Of a stretch of 14,565 nucleotides of DNA, positions 7,124-13,588 are shown piece after piece (the stretch's first letter is position 1; every line of letters starts with the position of its first letter). The translations under genes were made by a program, and so were the position numbers. The stretch is from DATGIQ01 sp035295665 (GTDB lineage Bacteria > Planctomycetota > Planctomycetia > Gemmatales > Gemmataceae). The notes beneath the pieces were generated by a model that was given only the letters and a program-made list of their open reading frames with translations, did no database searches and was not told the DNA's origin. The stretch is from NCBI GenBank assembly GCA_035295665.1, contig DATGIQ010000471.1, positions 1 through 14,565 on the forward strand, in the 5' to 3' direction.

Positions 7124-7441
7124 ATGGACAAAGTGTTCAAGGCACTGGCCGATCCGAGCCGGCGCTTGCTCCTCGACCGTCTGTATGCGGAAAACGGTCA
7201 AATGCTTGGGCAGCTCTGTGAGCACATGGACATGACTCGGCAGGCCGTGACCAAGCATCTCGCCTTGTTGGAGGAGGCAAACCTGGTGGTCACGATTTGG
7301 CGGGGCCGCGAGAAACTCCATTATCTCAACCCGGTGCCGATCCACGAAATCGCGGAGCGTTGGATTGGGAAATTCGCCCAAGGCCGGCTGCGCATTCTCG
7401 CCGATCTCAAGAAACAGTTGGAAGGGAAATCCGATGGCTGA
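7124..7441 (+). CDS. ArsR-family winged-helix regulator (SdpR/AHSA1-linked type)
   Basis: A 105-residue transcription regulator. FKALADPSRRLLLDRL is the typical first helix pair; the DNA-recognition part is LCEHMDMTRQAVTKHLALLE (residues about 32-51), followed by the wing LVVTIWRGREKLHYLN and the HEIAERWI helix usual in the SRPBCC-linked subgroup. There are no Cys pairs in the metal-sensing position (only one Cys, in LCEHM), so metal sensing is unlikely. The ATG at 7124 is preferred over the one at 7097, which overlaps the -10 box. The gene's end overlaps the start of the SRPBCC gene by 8 nt, an arrangement typical of this pair, so the regulator probably represses its own operon. It is divergent from the Tyr/Pro-repeat gene. 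Confidence 0.9.
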   Translation: MDKVFKALADPSRRLLLDRLYAENGQMLGQLCEHMDMTRQAVTKHLALLEEANLVVTIWRGREKLHYLNPVPIHEIAERWIGKFAQGRLRILADLKKQLEGKSDG

Positions 7442-7895
7442 CTCGCGCTTCGTTTACGTGACCTACATCCGCACCAGCATCGAGAAGCTTTGGCAAGCCC
7501 TCATCGACCCGGAGTTCACGCGCCGCTACTGGTGCGCGACCTGGCAGGAATCAGATTGGAAGCCCGGCGCTGCGTGGCGAATCATGATCCCGGATGGACG
7601 CGTAGCCGACAGCGGCCAAGTTCTTGAAATCGATCCCCCGCGCAAACTCGTGCTCGCCTGGCGGAACGAATTCCAACCCGAACTGCGCGCCGAAGGATTT
7701 TCGCGTCTGACGTATGAACTGGAACAGCAGGGGGAAGTGGTCCAGCTCACCATTCTCCACGAAATTGAGAAGCCCGACTCGAACTTCATTCAAGCGGTTT
7801 CGGGGGGATGGCCACTCATTCTGGCAAGTCTCAAAAGCCTGCTGGAAACCGGCACATCGCTCGAAGCAACGCGGCACTGGCCAAAAGATACGTGA
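7434..7895 (+). CDS. SRPBCC/AHSA1-domain protein
   Basis: A 153-residue protein with the START-like AHSA1 fold: VYVTYIRTSIEKLWQAL is the first strand and helix, DPEFTRRYWC follows, then the central strands (AAWRIMIPDG, GQVLEIDPPRKLVLAW), SRLTYELEQQ, VVQLTILHE, and the long C-terminal helix GGWPLILASLKSLLETG. This fold holds a hydrophobic ligand or binds a partner; the ligand is unknown. The ATG at 7434 lies inside the regulator gene, with GGAAGGG 8-14 nt upstream, and translation is probably coupled. It is paired with an ArsR regulator, as AHSA1 genes often are. Its stop codon TGA (7893-7895) shares a base with a perfect AGGAGG that serves the next small ORF. Confidence 0.9.
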   Translation: MADSRFVYVTYIRTSIEKLWQALIDPEFTRRYWCATWQESDWKPGAAWRIMIPDGRVADSGQVLEIDPPRKLVLAWRNEFQPELRAEGFSRLTYELEQQGEVVQLTILHEIEKPDSNFIQAVSGGWPLILASLKSLLETGTSLEATRHWPKDT

Positions 7896-7905
7896 GGAGG
7901 GAACG

Positions 7906-7962
7906 ATGGATGAGGAAAAACGCAATTCCCGTCCGCAGTGGCTTCGGCAGCCGCGGGCGTGA
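7906..7962 (+). CDS. 18-codon mini-ORF with a strong ribosome site
   Basis: ATG at 7906 follows AGGAGG (7895-7900) by 5 nt and runs to TGA at 7960-7962, encoding MDEEKRNSRPQWLRQPRA. The ribosome site is one of the best in the window, yet the ORF is tiny. It lies between two SRPBCC genes and its stop is 38 nt before the GTG of the second one. It may be a leader that couples translation, or the fossil start of a frameshifted gene. I know no homologue. Confidence 0.4.
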   Translation: MDEEKRNSRPQWLRQPRA

Positions 7963-8000
7963 TTTCAAAATCGCTGACGGCAGACAAGGAGTTGTGCAAC

Positions 8001-8738
8001 GTGGAAGACCTGCTTCAACGTGAATTCATTGTTGATGTCCCCCTCGAGCAGGCATGGCGGCATCTGGCACGAGTGGAGGCCTGGCCAAGCTGGGCCAAGC
8101 ATATCAAGAGTGTGACCCTGGAACGTCCCGGCGAACTTTCGCCCTCCACCGTTGGCACGCTCCATCTTACCAACGGCCTGAAGGCGCGGTTCGCGATGAC
8201 GGAGTTCGTCCCGAATAGCCATTGGAAGTGGGCCAGCAACTTCCTTTGGTTGAGGATTTACTACGATCATCGGTTTGAGCCGATCGAGGACGACCGGACC
8301 AAAATGCAGTTCATCATCGAAGCCCGAGACTTAGGGTTCGGCAAATTTGTCCTGGCAAAGCTGTATGCAGCCATTTACCACAAGATCTTGGACAAGGCCA
8401 TTGTGAACTTGGTTGCAGACCCGGTGTGTGAGCCCCGGGTTGGTGAGCCGGAACCCGTCGCGCGCTCCGGGCTTGGTTCCGCTGCATGCTACATACGGTC
8501 ACCATTTGCGCTCGGCAACCAGGCAATCACCTGGAAGTCCTCGACTTTGTTCCGAGAAGTGATCGCCACGCCTTCCGCTCGAAGCCGGGCGATCTGCCTG
8601 CGACCGACGGCTCCCAGCTTCGTGGAGCTGACAACCCCGTTGGCGGCCACAACCCGGAACCAGGGGAGTTGTTGGGACTCCTCCTTTGAAAGCCTCGCGA
8701 GGACGAAGGCAACTTGGCGTGCGGTGCCGCGCAGATAG
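8001..8738 (+). CDS. SRPBCC-family protein with aberrant C-terminal extension
   Basis: Residues 1-138 form a second SRPBCC (polyketide cyclase/START-like) domain, unlike the AHSA1 protein upstream: LLQREFIVDVPLEQAWRHL, WPSWAKHIKSVTL, GTLHLTNGLKARFAMTEF, WLRIYYDHRFEP, and the final helix FVLAKLYAAIYHKILDKAIV. The GTG at 8001 has AAGGAG (7986-7991) 9 nt upstream, which is why it is preferred to the in-frame GTG at 7938. Members of this family normally end soon after that last helix (here about 8415). Instead the frame stays open for 107 more codons with no family match, 250 nt of which are antisense to the ATL gene. A TGA lies one or two bases out of frame near 8430, so a small indel or stop loss is likely. 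A weak hairpin (8436-8457) follows the expected end. Ligand unknown. Confidence 0.7.
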   Translation: MEDLLQREFIVDVPLEQAWRHLARVEAWPSWAKHIKSVTLERPGELSPSTVGTLHLTNGLKARFAMTEFVPNSHWKWASNFLWLRIYYDHRFEPIEDDRTKMQFIIEARDLGFGKFVLAKLYAAIYHKILDKAIVNLVADPVCEPRVGEPEPVARSGLGSAACYIRSPFALGNQAITWKSSTLFREVIATPSARSRAICLRPTAPSFVELTTPLAATTRNQGSCWDSSFESLARTKATWRAVPRR

Positions 8739-8839
8739 TGGGCGATGTTCCCGTACGTGGTGACCCGGCCCTCCGGGATGGCGGCCACAACGTCCATGAC
8801 CTGCGACTTGAATCGCGCACCTCCGTCGGTTTTTGCCAT
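8489..8839 (-). CDS. alkyltransferase-like protein (ATL), MGMT DNA-binding domain without catalytic Cys
   Basis: A 116-residue relative of O6-alkylguanine-DNA alkyltransferase. The DNA-binding domain is complete: VMDVVAAIPEGRVTTYGNIA (residues 14-33) with the base-rotating Tyr29, the helix-turn-helix GTARQVAFVLARL with Arg41 in the Arg-finger position, and the active-site loop. In that loop the alkyltransferase motif Pro-Cys-His-Arg-Val reads PWFRV (59-63), so Trp60 replaces the acceptor Cys, as in ATL proteins, and Phe61 replaces the His that ATLs usually keep. ATLs do not repair; they bind O6-alkylguanine and hand it to nucleotide excision repair. The ATG at 8839 has GGAG about 11 nt upstream. 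It lies 48 bp after the cyclase-like gene on the same strand. Its 3' part overlaps the tail of the convergent SRPBCC frame. Confidence 0.85.
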   Translation of the reverse strand: MAKTDGGARFKSQVMDVVAAIPEGRVTTYGNIAHYLRGTARQVAFVLARLSKEESQQLPWFRVVAANGVVSSTKLGAVGRRQIARLRAEGVAITSRNKVEDFQVIAWLPSANGDRM

Positions 8840-8887
8840 TGGCCTGCTCCGACCGCTGATGAATCATCTTCGTGCCCGGGGGCGGTT

Positions 8888-9979
8888 TCACGGGCTGAGT
8901 GCAAGCACGGCAAAGGCGGTCGCTGCATCCGACATGAACTTGCCCGAGTGGCTGGCCGGGTCGCGCTTCTTGATGAGCGATCGGCTTTGCCAGGCGCCCG
9001 TCGCCGTCTGATTGCGTTTGAGCCAGTCCAAGCCCTTGGCAAGCTTCACGTCTTCTTTTGGTAGGCCGGCTGTCCGGAGGACATGCACGATGAAGCTGGT
9101 TGCGTAGCCGTCCGAGGCGGTCTCCGGCATGGGCAGGCTCCGCGTCCACGGTCCCAGCGAGGGCAGGTTCCAGCCGCCATCCGTCCGCTGCTTGTCCAGC
9201 AATTGATGGGTCAGGTGTTCCTGTTCAGTTTTGGTGAGGACGCTACCGATTTTCGCAGCTGCCCAAAGGCCCCAGACTTGGTGATGCAGATTTTGCTTTC
9301 GGAACTCGAGTCTCAGATAGCCTCGGAGTCGGTTGACATGAGCGTCGAAGCCTGCGTCGGCCCCCGGGGTGTAGTAGCCCGGCGCGGTCCCAACAGCGAC
9401 CGCGGCTAAGGCTGCTCCAACGTAGCGTGCGCCTTTGCTTCCCCACGGGGGTTCGTTGAAATCGAGCCATTCCCAGGAACCGCTGCCGTCGCCGGTTTGC
9501 ACCTGGGTGTCCCACAAGTGAGAAAATGCCAGTTTCGTTGCCTCCGTGGGCGAGGTTCTGCCTTGGTAACGGTCATCGAAGGCGAGGATCGCGGCATTGA
9601 AAACAGCTTCCGTTCCCCAGGATTGAACCTTCAGCTGGTCTGTGGCGTCGTAGTACAGGCCGAATTCCTTCGAATCTAGGTGCTTCCAGTTGGCAACACG
9701 CAGCCGGACTTGGGTGAACAGCTTGGCCTCCGACTCTGATGGCGACTTGGCGCCGGCGAGGTAGTCGAGAGCAGGTCGCGCCAACGCGTAGGGCAAGCCG
9801 GTGTGGCAGCTGATGCACTGGGCGGAGCCGAACCAAGCTCGCTGACGCTCGTCCAAGTAATTCGCCGCCTTCTCGGGGCTCCATTCGGTTGGCTCTCCGC
9901 GGGCGCGATCGATGGGCCCAGCGAAAAGGACGATGATCAGCGCGGCAAGGCGTGCCAGTTGGCTCGGCTTCGATGGCAT
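8888..9979 (-). CDS. exported protein with one c-type heme site and squalene-cyclase-like repeats
   Basis: A 363-residue protein with a signal peptide (LARLAALIIVLFAGPIDRARG, ending about residue 28). CISCH at 55-59 is a c-type heme-binding motif, shortly after WSPEKAANYLDERQRAWFG. The remainder has the helical repeats of the terpenoid cyclase/squalene-hopene cyclase toroid, with QW-like motifs: DGGWNLPSL, DGYATSFIVHVLR, LDWLKRNQTATGAWQS and MSDAATAFAVLAL at the end. The protonating DxDD motif of true hopene cyclases is not seen, and at 363 residues it is only about half the length of those enzymes (over 600), so hopanoid synthesis is unlikely. The heme suggests a periplasmic electron-transfer or sensor role. 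The ATG at 9979 has GGAG 7 nt upstream. ATL follows in the same direction. In the 268-bp gap upstream of it I see no gene. Confidence 0.78.
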   Translation of the reverse strand: MPSKPSQLARLAALIIVLFAGPIDRARGEPTEWSPEKAANYLDERQRAWFGSAQCISCHTGLPYALARPALDYLAGAKSPSESEAKLFTQVRLRVANWKHLDSKEFGLYYDATDQLKVQSWGTEAVFNAAILAFDDRYQGRTSPTEATKLAFSHLWDTQVQTGDGSGSWEWLDFNEPPWGSKGARYVGAALAAVAVGTAPGYYTPGADAGFDAHVNRLRGYLRLEFRKQNLHHQVWGLWAAAKIGSVLTKTEQEHLTHQLLDKQRTDGGWNLPSLGPWTRSLPMPETASDGYATSFIVHVLRTAGLPKEDVKLAKGLDWLKRNQTATGAWQSRSLIKKRDPASHSGKFMSDAATAFAVLALSP

Positions 9980-10203
9980 GTCTGTTCTCCGCAGTGGTAG
10001 TTCTGCCGGTTCGTCATGGTTCTTTTCTAGCGACCGGACAGCCCGCGCGGCATGGGACTTGGGCGGAAATTCGTCGCGCCCTGTGCATCCAGCAGCCGGC
10101 CGTTCCTAAACTGTTGCCACGCTGTGCAATCCAGTCACCGACGACTTGCGGCACCTGGTGAAGCAGGCGACCCATCGATGCGTCACCCTTTGCCCTCATT
10201 CCT

Positions 10204-10246
10204 GAAGCAATACCGCCTGTCGCAAGTAGTGAAGAACGATTGCTCC
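10204..10246 (-). terminator. stem-loop after the TolB-like gene
   Basis: On the minus strand GGAGCAAT (10246-10239) can pair with ATTGCTTC (10211-10204), eight pairs including one G-U, around a 27-nt loop. It begins one base after the stop codon of the TolB-like gene. There is no U-tract, so termination is only a guess. The remaining gap to the next gene start at 9979 contains nothing I can name. Confidence 0.35.
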
Positions 10247-10247
10247 C

Positions 10248-11273
10248 CTACTGCGGCCTCCAGGGTACGCGGCTGCCGTCGATCGTGGTTTGGTAGTGGA
10301 GCGGCTCGATGATGTGCGGGTTCGAGCCGTCGAAGCCCATGACCCAAACGGGGCGCTTGTCGGCACGGCGCTCGCGGTAGGCGCGTTCGCTGGCCTTGCC
10401 GTCGCGCCAATAGATTTCATCGCAGTAACGGAAGGAAATCCACTTGCCGTCCGGCGAAACGGCGGGTGTTGTGCAGGCTTTGCCGAGCCTGGTTAGCTGA
10501 ACGGCGTTTTTGCCATCAGGGTCGATGCGAAATAGTTCCAGCGCGTCGCCGACTTGATCGGCATAGATAATCCATTTGCCGTCGGGAGACCAGGCGGCGT
10601 GGACACCGTCGTAGACGTTTCCCTTCGTCGTAAGGGTGCGAATATTGGAACCGTCCGCATTCATGATGCACAAATGATGGCCGTCGTTTTTGGCCTGGGC
10701 GAATGCGACCTGCTTGCCGTTGGGTGAGACGGCCGGATCGATGCCCGGGCCTATTTCTTGAAATCCTGATCCATCCGGGGCGATACGGCACATGCGCGGC
10801 GGCCCTTTGCCGAACAAGCCGAAATAAATCCATTTGCCATCGGCCGTCCAGCTTTGCATCCCGGCTTCGACGCCGCGTTTTTCATGGGTCAGTTGCCGAA
10901 GATTGTTCCCGTCGGCCCCGATCAGATACAGGTTATGCGTCCCATCGCGGTCGGAGTTGAATGCTACCCATTTGCCGTCTGGCGACCACGACGGATAGCG
11001 CTTCTTGGAATTGGGACTTCGCGTCAGGTTGCGCGCATCGCCCGTGTCGGGATTGATGATGAAGATATCGGTGTCGCCGGTGCGGAAAGTTGCGACCAGC
11101 AACTCGTGGCCGAATGGCTCGGAACGATTTTCCTCATCGGCCCGGCAGGCTGCCAGCGACGGGCAGGCGAGTGCAATTCCAAGCACGGGGGCGGGAACGG
11201 AGCCGCTACGAAACAGAACGGCCACAAGACAAGGCAGGCAGCCAATCAGTCGGATGAAATGAGATGCATTCAT
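10248..11273 (-). CDS. TolB-like WD40/PD40 beta-propeller protein
   Basis: A 341-residue exported protein built from PD40 (WD40-like) blades as in TolB: WSPDGKWVAFNSD, WTADGKWIYFG, VSPNGKQVAFAQ, WSPDGKWIIYAD and VSPDGKWISFRY, each followed by a strand such as LYLIGADGNNLRQLT or LFRIDPDGKNAVQLT. These blades usually bind a partner protein or carbohydrate; no catalytic residues are seen. The N-terminus has two hydrophobic stretches ending in LAAC near residue 43, which could be a lipobox. Starts: ATG at 11273 or the adjoining GTG at 11276, both served by GGAG 7-10 nt upstream. The gene follows a glycoside hydrolase remnant by about 18 bp, so it was probably the second cistron of that operon. 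No Pal or Tol system genes are near, so it is unlikely to be true TolB. Confidence 0.85.
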   Translation of the reverse strand: MNASHFIRLIGCLPCLVAVLFRSGSVPAPVLGIALACPSLAACRADEENRSEPFGHELLVATFRTGDTDIFIINPDTGDARNLTRSPNSKKRYPSWSPDGKWVAFNSDRDGTHNLYLIGADGNNLRQLTHEKRGVEAGMQSWTADGKWIYFGLFGKGPPRMCRIAPDGSGFQEIGPGIDPAVSPNGKQVAFAQAKNDGHHLCIMNADGSNIRTLTTKGNVYDGVHAAWSPDGKWIIYADQVGDALELFRIDPDGKNAVQLTRLGKACTTPAVSPDGKWISFRYCDEIYWRDGKASERAYRERRADKRPVWVMGFDGSNPHIIEPLHYQTTIDGSRVPWRPQ

Positions 11274-11291
11274 CACGGTACTGCTCCGCTC

Positions 11292-11489
11292 CTATTGTGC
11301 CTTCAACCCCGGCGACGGAAAATGCTTCGCGGCCTCATCCAGGACCAGCACCCTATCGACCAATTCGCCGGGATCGGGCGAGAGGAACTGGCGTTCGCCG
11401 CTGTTGGGGAACTCTCCGACTTCTGTTGCCGAACCCGTGCGCGGATTGAACCACCATGGCCGCACCTTGGTACCGCTTATTTTGTCCAT
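11292..11489 (-). pseudogene. 3' remnant of a DUF4038-type glycoside hydrolase (putative collagen-binding domain)
   Basis: The last 65 codons of this frame match the C-terminal putative collagen-binding domain (PF12904 type) of DUF4038 glycoside hydrolases: KISGTKVRPWWFNPRTG, then EVGEFPNSGERQF and DRVLVLDEAAKHF, and a normal stop (TAG at 11294-11292). The catalytic TIM barrel that should precede it, several hundred codons, is missing. Although the frame stays open upstream to 11951, that part has no resemblance to a hydrolase and is antisense to the ankyrin remnant. Recognisable homology begins about VRMDKISG (11489-11495). A functional short protein starting at the ATG at 11489 is conceivable but unlikely. 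The stop lies 15-18 bp before the TolB-like gene. Confidence 0.75.
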
Positions 11490-11581
11490 GCGGACCTTTG
11501 GTGGATCAATGATTCGACTATTGTGCGCATGGAATGTATCAGCGGCAAGGAGACAGGGCCCAAGTTCGGCCTGGCCGAACC
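11490..11581. other. junction between two 5'-truncated genes; contains a 17-bp palindrome
   Basis: This 92-bp stretch separates the glycoside hydrolase remnant (minus) from the ankyrin remnant (plus). Neither frame keeps homology across it. It ends with a palindrome at 11564-11580 (GTTCGGCC, T, GGCCGAAC) immediately before the ATG at 11582. No insertion-sequence ends or target-site duplications could be recognised. Confidence 0.5.
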
Positions 11582-12010
11582 ATGAACCAGGCACTGATTG
11601 ACCATGCTGCCACGCAAATAGTGCACACAACCCAGAATCGTTTGTTACATCACGGAGTCGATGTCGATATACCCTTCGCAAGGGGCTACACGATGCTGCA
11701 TCACCTGGCGACGCCGGTGGCGGGACGCAGCGGAGCATTCTCGCCCCCCGAAGAGGAGCACCGCCAGCGCGCGACGATGCTGCACGACGCCGGCGCGTCG
11801 CTGACAATACTGGATTCGCTGCTCCAATCGATGCCGCTCGGGTGGGCCTGGCGTTGGGGCCGCATCGCGCTTGTCCAACTACACCTGGAACGCGGCGCGG
11901 ACGCAGTGAAGGCGGATGCCGAGCGGTGGGCAACGCCTTGGGCATGGGCAACGAAGCGCGGGCATCACGCGATCGTCGAGCTGCGGCGTTCCCGTGGCAC
12001 GGGGACCTGA
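11582..12010 (+). pseudogene. ankyrin-repeat protein remnant, 5' end missing
   Basis: 142 codons from the ATG at 11582 (the frame is also open from 11534). Ankyrin features are visible but worn: LLHHGVDVDIPFARGYTMLH, MLHDAGASLTI, SMPLGWAWRWGRIALVQLHL with ERGAD after it, and WATPWAWATKRGHHAIVEL. Positions normally Leu-Leu before the Gly of each repeat are changed (VELRRSRG), suggesting relaxed constraint. Intact relatives carry more repeats before this point. There is no ribosome site before the ATG. The frame ends at TGA 12008-12010, 38 bp before a strong hairpin. It could be a functional short ankyrin protein, but the missing N-terminal repeats and its position back to back with another remnant favour a pseudogene. 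Confidence 0.55.
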
Positions 12011-12047
12011 GTGACCAATCGCCGTCGCCGGGCCGCCCCGCGAAAGG

Positions 12048-12093
12048 TCAAATCCCGTCGCCAGTCGCTCCCGCAGCCAGGGACGGGATTTGA
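12048..12093. terminator. 12-bp perfect inverted repeat between convergent genes
   Basis: TCAAATCCCGTC (12048-12059) and GACGGGATTTGA (12082-12093) are exact complements around a 22-nt loop. The stem lies between the ankyrin remnant (ends 12010) and the retropepsin-like gene (ends 12240 on the other strand), so it may terminate both ways. On the minus strand CCTTT follows the stem, a short U-rich tail. The rest of the 229-bp gap holds only a small 6-bp hairpin near 12150. Confidence 0.6.
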
Positions 12094-12239
12094 GCTTGCG
12101 AAACAGTCGGGGCGACTGGACGCCGTTAGAACGTTCTCTTGGGGCATTGCTGGCTGGGACGCCAGCTTGCGGCGGTGCCGTCAGAACCTGTCGTTCAAGC
12201 GGGCCAGCAGGACAGCGCCGGATCGAGCCTTCAGCGCGA

Positions 12240-13304
12240 CTACGGTTCCCGCAGGAACAGTTTGGCGGAGCCGTAGTCGATCACCGCTGCGAACTGCCTG
12301 AGAAGCGGTGCGCCGAGGATGCCGTCGAATGGGGCGTCACCGTCCTGTTGCAGCGCTGCATTGATGACAAAGAGATTATCCAGATAGGTGTCCAATGATG
12401 TGCGAATAGACCCGAGTGAGAATTCAGGGATGCGCGACTTCTTTGAAGTCGTGCCGCTGTCGACACTGCCTCGAATCGGAGTCGTGGACGGTTCCGCAAG
12501 TAGATGCAGCCGCTCGGCCGCCGCCTGGTCGATGATCGATGCCTGGGCGCCGGTATCGACCATAAACCGGGCCCGCTGCCCGCCAATGTGAACCTCCACG
12601 CCAAGCAATTTCTGCTTGTAGGGCAGCAGTGGGATTTCTTGATATCCTTGTGCTTTCAAGCATGCCGCTAGGTGGACGTTGGCCGGGACTTGCGAAGCGA
12701 TTTCCTTTGCAGAAGCAGTCGACGCCGCTAGCCGCAGAAACAATGTAGTCGAGCCGAAGTCGATAATTGCGCCAGTGGGCGCCATGAAGTCGCTGCCCAG
12801 CCAACCATCCGGCAGAGGATCTTTTGCTGCAATTCGCGTTTTGTGCTGATTCGACATGTCCTTCACCAGCACATTGACCTTCATCTCCACGCCGCCGACG
12901 GACAGGCGATCCATCACGATTCTCGGCAGCTCTTCCGTTTTCCCGCCGACCCCACTGATCAATCGGCCCGACGGCACGGTGGGGAGGTTAGACCGCTCCA
13001 CAGCCGATTTATCCATCGTGGTGTCTGTCGCTCCCGTATCGAGGTAGAAAAGCCGCGACTCGCCATTGACCTGGGTCGTGACATCCAGATTCCCCGAATT
13101 GGCCATCCGGAGCGGCACTTCAGTAAACCCGTTCCGACGGAGCAAGTCGGCACGCTCTTTTTCCGCCGATGTGTTTAGCTCAGCGGATTCGGAATTCGGG
13201 CGAGGAAGCCCGTGCGGTCGGCTTGGATGAAGCAGCAAGAAGACCACGACAACAAGCCCGATGGTGCCCAGTGTGCCTCCAATCCAGAATCGCTTGCGTG
13301 GCAT
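12240..13304 (-). CDS. membrane-anchored protein with two tandem retropepsin-like aspartic protease domains
   Basis: A 354-residue protein with an N-terminal anchor (FWIGGTLGTIGLVVVVFLLL, residues 6-25). Two retropepsin-like units follow. Unit 1 (about 60-192) has FYLDTGATDTTMD with Asp89 and DGWLGSDFM, then IIDFGSTTLFLR. Unit 2 (about 220-353) has FMVDTGAQASIID with Asp250 and DGILGAPLL, then VIDYGSAKLFLR. The motifs recur at a spacing of 161 residues, so the second unit arose by duplication. Retropepsins act as dimers, one Asp-Thr-Gly from each chain; two units in one chain could form a complete pepsin-like active site. The protein is predicted to face the periplasm. The ATG at 13304 has AAAGG 6 nt upstream. 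Substrate unknown; both catalytic triplets are intact. Confidence 0.86.
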   Translation of the reverse strand: MPRKRFWIGGTLGTIGLVVVVFLLLHPSRPHGLPRPNSESAELNTSAEKERADLLRRNGFTEVPLRMANSGNLDVTTQVNGESRLFYLDTGATDTTMDKSAVERSNLPTVPSGRLISGVGGKTEELPRIVMDRLSVGGVEMKVNVLVKDMSNQHKTRIAAKDPLPDGWLGSDFMAPTGAIIDFGSTTLFLRLAASTASAKEIASQVPANVHLAACLKAQGYQEIPLLPYKQKLLGVEVHIGGQRARFMVDTGAQASIIDQAAAERLHLLAEPSTTPIRGSVDSGTTSKKSRIPEFSLGSIRTSLDTYLDNLFVINAALQQDGDAPFDGILGAPLLRQFAAVIDYGSAKLFLREP

Positions 13305-13588
13305 CGTAGACCTTTGCGGAATCGCCCTGGTCGTCTGCCGTTCGCGGTGACGGCGCGATCACAGCACTTCTCTTGTTCCTTCCCAATGGTTGTGTACCTC
13401 AACAGCAGTCATTTTAGTGATGCTGCCCCCCGCCGAGAAGGCCCGACGAGTGTTTGCACTCAGATCGAATCAACCAGAGAAGGCACATGCGACGAATCGC
13501 GCAAAGCACCCCTGCGGCGCAGGACGATGTTTGAAATAGATGGGCGCGGTCGGGATTGGCTGGGGTCCAAGCAAAGGGGCCCTTCGCC
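13305..13588. other. intergenic region without a recognisable gene
   Basis: 284 bp upstream of the retropepsin-like gene. Short open frames on both strands have no familiar motif, no good start and no neighbour support. It should contain the promoter of the protease gene, but no -35/-10 pair is convincing. Confidence 0.5.

Noticed and set aside
8888..9979. True hopanoid (squalene-hopene) cyclase
   Set aside because: About half the usual length, no DxDD motif seen, and a heme site; only the repeat fold is shared.
10014..10199. Open frame of 61 codons on the minus strand between the TolB-like and heme-c genes
   Set aside because: No ribosome site and no protein-like pattern; Cys/Arg-rich composition typical of a chance frame.
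10854..11585. Open frame of 243 codons on the plus strand
   Set aside because: Antisense to the TolB-like gene and to the hydrolase remnant; no motifs.
11490..11951. Upstream part of the open frame that contains the hydrolase remnant
   Set aside because: No hydrolase-like sequence before the collagen-binding-type part; it is antisense to the ankyrin remnant.
12090..12398. Open frame of 102 codons on the plus strand
   Set aside because: Runs from the intergenic hairpin into the antisense of the retropepsin-like gene; no motifs.
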